From: Epsilonproteobacteria bacterium 4484_65
GTDB taxonomy: Bacteria > Campylobacterota > Campylobacteria > Campylobacterales > Sulfurovaceae
DNA length: 5,081 nucleotides
Assembly (NCBI GenBank): GCA_002085305.1
Contig: NATJ01000097.1
Span: 1-5,081, forward strand
Reading direction: 5' to 3'
In this document: positions 1-4,836 of the stretch, piece by piece
Position numbering within the stretch: the stretch's first letter is position 1
Layout: every line of letters starts with the position of its first letter
Translations under genes and position numbers: made by a program
The notes under the pieces: generated by a model
What the model saw: only the letters and a program-made list of their open reading frames with translations
Database searches by the model: none
What the model was told of the DNA's origin: nothing

Positions 1-1
1 T

Positions 2-2056
2 AGTGGTGCAGTGATGTACAGACAAGGCAAAGCAGTGCTGATAGCAGCAGTTGCGATAGATGAAAAAGCAGTAGATGAAGATTTTCTTCCTTTAACTGTG
101 CAGTATATGGAAAAGGCGTATGCCGCTGCTAAGATCCCTGGAGGGTTCATTAAAAGAGAGACAAAACCAGGTGATTTTGAGACTTTGACCTCTCGTATTG
201 TTGATCGTTCATTGAGGCCTCTGTTCCCCAAAGGCTTTTATTTTCCTGTTACGATCAGTATTATGGTCGTAAGTTCAGATGAAGAAGTAGATATGCAAGT
301 TGCTGCGCTTCATGCAGCCAATGCAGCATTGTTCATTTCAGATATTCCTTTTTCGACAAGTATTGCAGCAGTACGTATAGGAACGGTTGGTGATGATATC
401 GTTGTAAACCCAACACTTTCTCAGCAAGCTGACAGTGAACTTGATCTGCTTGTTGTGGGTTCAGGTCAAGATGTAGTGATGATAGAGATGCGTACACTTG
501 CTTCTGAAAATGAATCCGTACAGAATGCCAATGAGTTTCATGAAGCAGCACTTGTAGATGTGATCGCAACTGCAGGAGAAGCCATAGAGAAAGCAACATC
601 AGCATATGAAGAGGCATTTGCACCTTTGGTAAGAGAACCTTTAGCACTTACTTTAGCTGAAGATAAAGTAGATGAATCACTTTATACTTACATTGAAAAT
701 AATTATGCAGAAGATGTAGAAAAAGCTATCTCACATATGGCAAAGAGCGAGCGTTCTACAGAGCTTAAGAAAGTACGTACAAAAATCATGGAAGCTTTAG
801 AGTCAGCAGGAAAAGAAGCAGATAAAGATCTAGTTTCAAAAGGACTTGAACGTTACAAAAAAACAGTTGTAAGAGCAATGATATTAGATAAAAATATCAG
901 AGCAGATGGAAGAGCACTGGATGAAGTAAGACCTATTAGTATCGAGACAAATCTTTTGCCTTCTGTACATGGTTCATGTCTCTTTACACGGGGACAGACA
1001 CAAGCCTTGGTTACCGTGACACTGGGTGATAAAAAAGATGCACAAATGTATGAGCTTATCACTGAAAAAAATTCTCAATCAGAGAAATTCATGGTACATT
1101 ATAATTTCCCTGGGTACTCTGTAGGTGAAGCTAAATATATAGGTGCCCCAGGACGAAGAGAACTAGGGCACGGCAACCTTGGTAAAAGAGCTTTGGAACC
1201 GGTGATCGATCTTAATTATGATGGAAGTATCCGTTTGGTTTCTGAGATCTTAGAGAGTAATGGTTCTTCTTCTATGGCAACGATCTGCGGTGGATCACTT
1301 GCTCTTCGTGGAGCAGAAGTAGAGATGGTTGACCTTGTAGCGGGTATTGCTATGGGGCTTGTTACAGATGGCGATAAGTATGCAGTCCTTACAGATATCA
1401 TGGGGCTTGAAGATCATGATGGTGATATGGATTTTAAAATAGCAGGAACAAAGCATGGTATTACAGCACTTCAGATGGATATCAAGTTAGGCGGAATTGA
1501 CCTTGATGTGTTGAAAGATGCACTTGAAAAAGCAAGTAAAGGCAAAAATCATATACTTGGGCTTATGGAAGAAGCTGAGCAAAATATTGTTACAAGTAAG
1601 GCATTGCCAAGTACAGAACACTTTACCGTACATCCTTCCAAGATAGGTGATATTATCGGTAAAGCAGGTGCAACGATCCGTGAAATCATCGAAAGATTTG
1701 AAGTGAGCATAGACCTTGACCGTGATGTTGGTGGCGTTAAAGTAGCCGGTGGTGATAAAGCAAAAGTGGAAGCAGCCAAAGCACATATCGAAAATATTGC
1801 ATCAGCACCTGTTAGAAAGCAGATGGAATATAAAGTAGGTGAAAGCTATCAGGGTAAAGTTAAGAAGATAGTAGACTTTGGACTCTTTGTTGAAATGCCA
1901 GACGGATTTGATGCATTGCTGCACATTTCTAAAGTGGCTAAAGAGAGAGTAAATAACCTTTCAGAGAGATATAGTGAAGGTGATGAGATCACAGTCGTGG
2001 TAATGGAACAAAAAGGTAAAAAAGTAGAGTTGGCAACACCGGAATTTTTGGCATAA
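2..2056 (+). CDS. pnp: Polyribonucleotide nucleotidyltransferase (PNPase), 5'-partial
   Basis: Phosphorolytic 3'-to-5' exoribonuclease that degrades RNA to nucleoside diphosphates in the cytoplasm. The reading frame is open from position 2 (Ser-Gly-Ala-Val-Met-Tyr...). The GTG at 11 is an internal valine codon, and about 20-30 residues lie left of the window. Counting from codon 11, the first RNase PH core carries FIKR at 46-49 (the FFRR RNA-binding loop of E. coli PNPase) and DRSLRPLFP shortly after. An all-alpha linker follows at about 210-290. The second, catalytic RNase PH core (about 295-520) has IRADGR at 296-301, phosphate-binding SSS at 419-421, and D468, D474 and K476, matching E. 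coli D486, D492 and K494. A KH domain has GKAG at 550-553, and an S1 domain spans about 608-676. All catalytic residues are intact and the total length would be near 710, normal for the family. A lipoprotein gene starts 20 bp after the stop. Confidence 0.98.
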   Translation, partial: SGAVMYRQGKAVLIAAVAIDEKAVDEDFLPLTVQYMEKAYAAAKIPGGFIKRETKPGDFETLTSRIVDRSLRPLFPKGFYFPVTISIMVVSSDEEVDMQVAALHAANAALFISDIPFSTSIAAVRIGTVGDDIVVNPTLSQQADSELDLLVVGSGQDVVMIEMRTLASENESVQNANEFHEAALVDVIATAGEAIEKATSAYEEAFAPLVREPLALTLAEDKVDESLYTYIENNYAEDVEKAISHMAKSERSTELKKVRTKIMEALESAGKEADKDLVSKGLERYKKTVVRAMILDKNIRADGRALDEVRPISIETNLLPSVHGSCLFTRGQTQALVTVTLGDKKDAQMYELITEKNSQSEKFMVHYNFPGYSVGEAKYIGAPGRRELGHGNLGKRALEPVIDLNYDGSIRLVSEILESNGSSSMATICGGSLALRGAEVEMVDLVAGIAMGLVTDGDKYAVLTDIMGLEDHDGDMDFKIAGTKHGITALQMDIKLGGIDLDVLKDALEKASKGKNHILGLMEEAEQNIVTSKALPSTEHFTVHPSKIGDIIGKAGATIREIIERFEVSIDLDRDVGGVKVAGGDKAKVEAAKAHIENIASAPVRKQMEYKVGESYQGKVKKIVDFGLFVEMPDGFDALLHISKVAKERVNNLSERYSEGDEITVVVMEQKGKKVELATPEFLA

Positions 2057-2076
2057 TCATTATAGGAGAGCTTAGG

Positions 2077-2682
2077 ATGTATAGCGTGGTAAAACTTTTA
2101 ATTACACTATTTTTGTTAGCTTTTTTAACGGGCTGTAGTACTACAGATCTGTCTTATAAAAATAATAAACTTGTACTACAGGTTAATGACAAGCATCTTC
2201 AGGTAGATAGTAGATATATAAATAATCGTATGAATAATTTTGGTACACTCTTTATTGATCAGAAGCTTCTGCAACTTAGTGAGGGCAATATGGTTGTGTA
2301 TGAAAAAGCTAGAACTGATGATATGAACGAGTTCTATTACCCGACTATAGATACAATTAAAATTGTATTTGATGCCAGATATGTCAGAGTCGTCTATTTT
2401 AGCAGCTCTTTTTATATAACGCAAGTGATTTTAGCAGATGGTAGACCACTTAATGTCATTGTCGAACAGTTGGAAGATCAGAGTCTGAATATGGTTTATG
2501 GGATGACGAATAAACAGATCAATAACTTGTTAAATCGGCTTGATTCTCAGGAAAGAATGCCGGTTGATCAACATGTCATTACCTTAGACCGTCAGCAAGG
2601 TGCTATTTTAAGCAGATGGACTACCTATAAAGTAAATATTATGCAACTGGTTGGCCCCAAAAGAGATCTTATGGGTTTGTAA
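2077..2682 (+). CDS. Putative outer-membrane lipoprotein of unknown function
   Basis: I do not recognise this 201-residue protein. Its N-terminus is a classic lipoprotein signal peptide: K6, a hydrophobic run at 7-17, then the lipobox L17-T18-G19-C20. C20 is the only cysteine and would be the lipidated first residue. The +2 residue is Ser rather than Asp, which by the usual Lol rule (established in enterobacteria) favours the outer membrane. The mature part is polar, with alternating hydrophobic stretches (about 93-120) that suggest beta strands, an Asn/Gln-rich segment near 146-155, and no further membrane segment. The start at 2077 is supported by AGGAG at 2064-2068, 8 nt upstream. The gene begins 20 bp after pnp with no terminator between, so the two probably share a transcript. 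No catalytic motif is visible and no function is assigned. Confidence 0.88.
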   Translation: MYSVVKLLITLFLLAFLTGCSTTDLSYKNNKLVLQVNDKHLQVDSRYINNRMNNFGTLFIDQKLLQLSEGNMVVYEKARTDDMNEFYYPTIDTIKIVFDARYVRVVYFSSSFYITQVILADGRPLNVIVEQLEDQSLNMVYGMTNKQINNLLNRLDSQERMPVDQHVITLDRQQGAILSRWTTYKVNIMQLVGPKRDLMGL

Positions 2683-2747
2683 TGGAAACAGATGTTTTAA
2701 TAGATATAGTAAGATAATTTTTTAGCATAAATTAAATCATCTTCAGT

Positions 2748-2753
2748 TATAAT
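2748..2753 (+). promoter_or_regulatory. Candidate -10 box for atpE
   Basis: A perfect TATAAT lies in the gap after the lipoprotein gene, preceded by T/A-rich tracts (T6 near 2718-2723 and A/T runs to about 2740) and no convincing -35 box. This arrangement is typical of RpoD promoters in Campylobacterota. Transcription would start near 2760, giving a leader of about 140 nt before the atpE ATG. It is called from the consensus match and location only. Confidence 0.6.
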
Positions 2754-2759
2754 TACAGC

Positions 2760-2898
2760 GTTTATAAAAAGTGATCAGTAGGGAAATGTAAGCATTTATG
2801 TTTATGTTGGCGATAATTCATTATCGTTTACGCTATCCGAACAGACTTTTGAAGGCAGTCAACGGGGACTTAAAACCCATAAATTTAAAGGATATAAA
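2760..2898 (+). promoter_or_regulatory. Long, potentially structured 5' leader of atpE
   Basis: This is the stretch between the predicted start of transcription and the atpE start codon. It holds a perfect inverted repeat, CGATAAT (2811-2817) and ATTATCG (2820-2826), separated by 2 nt. It also holds shorter possible pairings: GTTG at 2806-2809 with CAAC near 2860-2863, and GACT near 2844 with AGTC near 2857. The last bases carry the atpE ribosome binding site. An unusually long leader for such a short gene suggests control of mRNA stability or translation. It does not match any riboswitch consensus I know. Confidence 0.4.
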
Positions 2899-2902
2899 AT
2901 GA
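2798..2902 (+). CDS. Possible small leader ORF overlapping the atpE start (34 aa)
   Basis: An ATG-initiated frame of 34 codons lies inside the atpE leader and ends with a TGA at 2900-2902 that overlaps the atpE ATG (2899-2901) as ATGA, the arrangement used for translational coupling. The peptide begins MFMLAIIHYRLRYPNRLL, is short and basic, and has no domain I recognise. Against it, no good Shine-Dalgarno sequence precedes 2798 or the alternative ATG at 2804; the nearest purine run, GGGA at 2781-2784, is too far away. The same stretch includes the inverted repeat at 2811-2826, so the open frame may be accidental. It is offered as a candidate only. Confidence 0.22.
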   Translation: MFMLAIIHYRLRYPNRLLKAVNGDLKPINLKDIK

Positions 2903-3210
2903 AAAAGTTTTTCTTACTTTTCTTAGCACTTGGTGCTGTTGCATTTGCCGGTGAAGCAGATGGTGAATCTATGATCAAAGCATACTCAGTAGTTGCTGCT
3001 GGTGTTGGTCTTGGTCTTGCTGCTCTTGGTGGAGCTATCGGTATGGGTCATACTACTGCTGCAACTATTGCTGGTACAGCTAGAAACCCAGGTCTTGGTG
3101 GTAAACTAATGACTACAATGTTTATTGCTCTTGCAATGATCGAAGCACAAGTTATCTATACACTTGTTATTGCACTTATCGCTCTTTACGCTAACCCATT
3201 CATCGGTTAA
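2899..3210 (+). CDS. atpE: F0F1 ATP synthase subunit c (c-ring)
   Basis: This is the membrane subunit whose oligomeric ring rotates as ions cross F0 and so drives ATP synthesis. It has 103 residues. The first 17 or so look like a cleavable signal peptide (KK at 2-3, hydrophobic run 4-16, AxA at 15-17), which is usual for Campylobacterota AtpE and would leave a mature subunit of about 86 residues. Helix 1 (about 28-50) has the packing glycines G35, G37, G39, G44, G45, G48 and G50. The cytoplasmic loop carries R62-N63-P64. Helix 2 (about 70-97) holds the ion-binding carboxylate E82, in ALAMIEAQ. Ala rather than Ser/Thr follows E82, and helix 1 lacks the Gln of Na+-binding rings, so proton coupling is inferred. 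AAGGA at 2888-2892, 6 nt upstream, fixes the start. No other atp gene is in the window, as is usual in this phylum, where atpE stands alone. Confidence 0.97.
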   Translation: MKKFFLLFLALGAVAFAGEADGESMIKAYSVVAAGVGLGLAALGGAIGMGHTTAATIAGTARNPGLGGKLMTTMFIALAMIEAQVIYTLVIALIALYANPFIG

Positions 3211-3223
3211 TTTTAAAGACACT

Positions 3224-3261
3224 AAAAGGTTGTGAGGGGTATAATCCCGTCACAACTTTTT
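3224..3261 (+). terminator. Intrinsic terminator after atpE
   Basis: The stem pairs GTTGTGA (3229-3235) with TCACAAC (3250-3256). A G/G mismatch follows, then GGG (3237-3239) pairs with CCC (3246-3248) around the loop TATAAT. The stem is followed at once by T5 (3257-3261), and A4 precedes it (3224-3227), so it could also act in the other direction. It begins 14-19 bp after the atpE stop and should end that transcript. The loop sequence is itself a consensus -10 box. Confidence 0.9.
3240..3245 (+). promoter_or_regulatory. Possible -10 box in the terminator loop, upstream of tRNA-Leu
   Basis: TATAAT forms the exact loop of the atpE terminator. As a -10 box it would start transcription near 3252, about 70 nt before the mature tRNA. 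Competing candidates nearer the tRNA are TATAAC at 3264-3269 and TAAACT at 3300-3305. The tRNA must have a promoter somewhere in 3211-3321, because the terminator shields it from atpE transcription, but the sequence alone does not decide which box is used. Confidence 0.3.
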
Positions 3262-3288
3262 GTTATAACCTCATATTTTTAGAGTTTC

Positions 3289-3308
3289 GATAGTACTTTT
3301 AAACTATC
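3289..3308. repeat. Inverted repeat GATAGT/ACTATC upstream of tRNA-Leu
   Basis: GATAGT (3289-3294) and ACTATC (3303-3308) form a perfect 6-bp inverted repeat with an 8-nt spacer, ending 13 bp before the tRNA. It could be an operator-like site or a processing hairpin in the pre-tRNA leader. The same hexamers recur, in the opposite order, in the hairpin after the HU gene. Confidence 0.35.
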
Positions 3309-3321
3309 CAGTCTACATCGT

Positions 3322-3406
3322 GCGTCAGTGGTGGAACGGTAGACACGCTACCTTGAGGGGGTAGTGCCCTAGTGGTGTGGAGGTTCAAATCCTCTCTGAC
3401 GCACCA
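3322..3406 (+). tRNA. tRNA-Leu (anticodon GAG)
   Basis: A complete class II cloverleaf of 85 nt including an encoded CCA. The acceptor stem pairs GCGTCAG (3322-3328) with CTGACGC, followed by discriminator A and CCA (3404-3406). The D arm has a GTG/CAC stem around GAACGGTAGA. The anticodon stem CTACC/GGTAG encloses the loop TTGAGGG with anticodon GAG at 3355-3357, which reads CUU/CUC leucine codons. A long variable arm (about 14 nt, weak 3-bp stem) precedes the T arm, whose loop is TTCAAAT and whose stem has one G-U pair. The long variable arm and the A73 discriminator are as expected for leucine. No clear terminator with a T-run follows. Confidence 0.96.
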
Positions 3407-3520
3407 TCTTCTTACCTTAAATATCAAATAATTAATACATCAACAATATAATTACTTATGAAATAGATAAATAATTTTTACTGAATTTACAGTTAAATTT
3501 CTATAAAAATAGCTTTAGAT

Positions 3521-3560
3521 AACGCTTTTTAGGGCTTTTTAGGGCTTTTTAGGGCTTTTT
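3521..3560. repeat. 10-bp tandem repeat with helically phased T5 tracts
   Basis: Three perfect copies of AGGGCTTTTT (3531-3540, 3541-3550, 3551-3560) follow one degenerate copy, AACGCTTTTT (3521-3530). An older trace may be AGCTTTAGAT at 3511-3520. Each unit is close to one helical turn, so four T5 tracts lie on the same face of the DNA, and such phased tracts are known to curve DNA. The array ends 16 bp before the hup -10 box, with its last T tract about where a -35 box would be. An upstream-activating, curved promoter element is inferred. Confidence 0.9.
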
Positions 3561-3572
3561 AAGATTAAGTTG

Positions 3573-3581
3573 TGCTATAAT
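3573..3581 (+). promoter_or_regulatory. Extended -10 promoter for hup
   Basis: TGCTATAAT is a perfect extended -10 box (TG at 3573-3574, TATAAT at 3576-3581). The last phased T5 tract is centred 20 bp upstream, so tracts and -10 box share a 10-bp register. Transcription would start near 3588, giving a short leader of about 20 nt that holds the ribosome binding site AAGGA (3598-3602). A strong promoter is expected for an abundant nucleoid protein. Confidence 0.8.
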
Positions 3582-3608
3582 AATTGCATCTTAAAAAAAG
3601 GAAGAAGA

Positions 3609-3890
3609 ATGACAAAAGCAGATTTTGTAGAATTAGTACAGAAAAACGGTGAGTTTGAAAGTAAAGCAGCAGCGGAGAGAGCGGTAAAAGCATTTATCAC
3701 ATCAGTAACAGAGGCACTTGTTAAAAAAGAATCAGTATCTCTAGTAGGTTTTGGAACATTCTCTACAGTAGAAGTAGCAGAGAAAAGTGGTAAAGTTCCA
3801 GGAACTGATAAAACATATACAAAAGCAGCACATACTGCTCCTAAATTTAAAATGGGTAAAACACTTAAAGACGCAGTAGCAGGAAACTAA
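3609..3890 (+). CDS. hup: HU-family DNA-binding nucleoid protein
   Basis: A dimeric histone-like protein that bends and compacts DNA and assists replication, repair and transcription. It has 93 residues, the usual HU size (about 90). The helical dimerisation part spans 1-40 (MTKADFVELV start). The turn signature GFGTF is at 47-51, the beta arm runs about 52-76 with the intercalating-type proline P64, and the C-terminal FKMGKTLKDAV is typical of HU. The start at 3609 is chosen because AAGGA at 3598-3602 lies 6 nt upstream and the predicted transcription start (about 3588) leaves no room for an earlier one. The arm is unusual: it has no arginine, and the common RNPxTG motif reads KVPGTD; R24 is the only arginine in the protein. 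The gene appears monocistronic, with its own promoter and a hairpin after the stop. Confidence 0.95.
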   Translation: MTKADFVELVQKNGEFESKAAAERAVKAFITSVTEALVKKESVSLVGFGTFSTVEVAEKSGKVPGTDKTYTKAAHTAPKFKMGKTLKDAVAGN

Positions 3891-3918
3891 TTCCATAGCT
3901 AACTAAGTTTAGCCTTTC

Positions 3919-3944
3919 TATCTACTATCTTTGGATAGTAGATA
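3919..3944 (+). terminator. Perfect 11-bp hairpin after hup, probable terminator
   Basis: TATCTACTATC (3919-3929) and GATAGTAGATA (3934-3944) pair perfectly around a TTTG loop, 28 bp after the hup stop. The stem has only three G-C pairs and is followed by AATTTAC-like sequence instead of a real T-run, so it is an atypical intrinsic terminator. It may instead protect the mRNA 3' end or bind a protein. A weaker 5-bp hairpin (GCTAA at 3898-3902, TTAGC at 3909-3913) precedes it and is followed by CTTTCT. Confidence 0.55.
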
Positions 3945-3985
3945 ATTTACATATTCTCTTCATTTCAAACTTTTCAAAAACACTA

Positions 3986-3991
3986 TATAAT
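3986..3991 (+). promoter_or_regulatory. Candidate -10 box for the DUF5718-type gene
   Basis: TATAAT, within TATATAAT, sits downstream of T/A tracts (near 3963-3980) and has no clear -35 box, as expected in Campylobacterota. The start would be near 3998, leaving a leader of about 40 nt before the ATG at 4039. Confidence 0.55.
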
Positions 3992-4038
3992 CATCACTAA
4001 GATATACTACGTTTAATATTATGCTCATAAGGAACTTT

Positions 4039-4836
4039 ATGGAACTCAAAAATGTTATCGGACTGGGTGTTGCAGGGAACTTTGCCCATCATTTGGAACA
4101 GGCTGGTGAACTAAAAGATTTTGAAAATGTTGTTACTGCTGAACCGGATGCCCCTAAAGGTATATTTCCCTTTTATCTACCGGGATCTGACTCTTTTTTA
4201 GGGCTTTACTCTATAGGTACCGATAAACTTAACCTTCCTAACTATGAAGCCAATGCACAGGTAGAACCGGAAATAGCTGTACTTTTTGATATCATCTATA
4301 ATGATGATAATCACGTAACTGATCTTGTGGCACAAAAGTTCACAACATTCAATGACTGTACCATTCGTAAAGAGGGTGCTAAAAAGATCTCAGAGAAAAA
4401 ATCGTGGGGGATCAATTCTAAAGGTATTGGTGATAAATGGATAAGCATTGACAAGTTTGAAGAGGGTGGGGTGATGGATCACTATCATCTTTGCTCTTTT
4501 GTCGAACGTAGTGGAGTGTTATACCCTTATGGTGTAGATGCCCCACTTCTTGGTTATAGTTACTTTTATGATAAGCTTAAATCGTGGCTTATAGAGAAGA
4601 TGAACACCCAAAAAGATTTTGGACCTTTAGAAGATATAGCTGCACATCTTAAAGCATGTGACTATCCAGAACAAGCACTTATCTCTATAGGTGCAACAGC
4701 CTATGCAGAATTTGGTGAAAATAACTATCTGCAAAGTGATGATAAGATATATGTAGTTGCATATGATAATCGTACAGAGAGTTCCAGCTTTGAAGCATCG
4801 GAAAGTAAAGTTATACTACACCAAACGGTGCAGTAG
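4039..4836 (+). CDS. DUF5718-type protein, possible FAH-fold metalloenzyme
   Basis: A 265-residue soluble protein that I recognise, from memory, as the DUF5718 type common in Campylobacterota; its function is unknown. There is no signal peptide or membrane segment, so it is cytoplasmic. Its motif order resembles fumarylacetoacetate hydrolase (FAH) family proteins: GLGVAGNFAHHLE at 8-20 recalls the GxxNYxxHxxE segment, VEPEIAV at 75-81 recalls the metal-binding ExE (E76, E78), FNDCTIR at 104-110 recalls NDxxxR (D106), K128 recalls the catalytic lysine, and ISIGAT at 215-220 recalls the late glycine segment. This relation is my inference. The start at 4039 is preferred over the ATG at 4021 because AAGGA (4029-4033) lies 5 nt upstream of it and the family-like motif begins just after. 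Its stop codon directly abuts that of the convergent rubrerythrin gene. Confidence 0.85.
   Translation: MELKNVIGLGVAGNFAHHLEQAGELKDFENVVTAEPDAPKGIFPFYLPGSDSFLGLYSIGTDKLNLPNYEANAQVEPEIAVLFDIIYNDDNHVTDLVAQKFTTFNDCTIRKEGAKKISEKKSWGINSKGIGDKWISIDKFEEGGVMDHYHLCSFVERSGVLYPYGVDAPLLGYSYFYDKLKSWLIEKMNTQKDFGPLEDIAAHLKACDYPEQALISIGATAYAEFGENNYLQSDDKIYVVAYDNRTESSSFEASESKVILHQTVQ

Noticed and set aside
11..16. GTG/ATG at 11-16 as the start of PNPase
   Set aside because: The frame is open to the left edge and the residues before it (Ser-Gly-Ala) continue the conserved N-terminal strand, so these are internal codons.
333..1786. Several open frames on the - strand inside pnp (for example 333-647, 853-1062, 1487-1786), some rich in Cys or Leu
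   Set aside because: They lie antisense to a fully supported conserved gene, have no recognisable domain or ribosome binding site, and their odd composition follows from the pnp codons.
2176..2424. 82-codon open frame on the - strand inside the lipoprotein gene
   Set aside because: No domain or start signal; the + strand gene has a lipobox, a good ribosome binding site and operon context.
2760..2898. The atpE leader as a known RNA (fluoride, preQ1 or c-di-GMP riboswitch, SRP RNA or tmRNA)
   Set aside because: The conserved core bases of these classes, as I know them, are absent; only loose similarity to short segments was seen.
3480..3493. ACTG/CAGT inverted repeat in the gap after tRNA-Leu
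   Set aside because: Only 4 bp with mismatched flanks in very AT-rich DNA; expected by chance.
3521..3560. The 10-bp repeats as a CRISPR array or replication iterons
   Set aside because: The units are only 10 bp, directly adjacent without spacers, few in number and fixed in register with a promoter; no cas or rep gene is near.
3570..3608. Earlier in-frame start for the HU gene at 3570
   Set aside because: It would put the promoter -10 box inside the coding sequence and add 13 residues absent from HU; the ATG at 3609 has a well-placed AAGGA.
4021..4038. Earlier ATG at 4021 for the DUF5718-type gene
   Set aside because: No ribosome binding site precedes it, while the ATG at 4039 has AAGGA 5 nt upstream.
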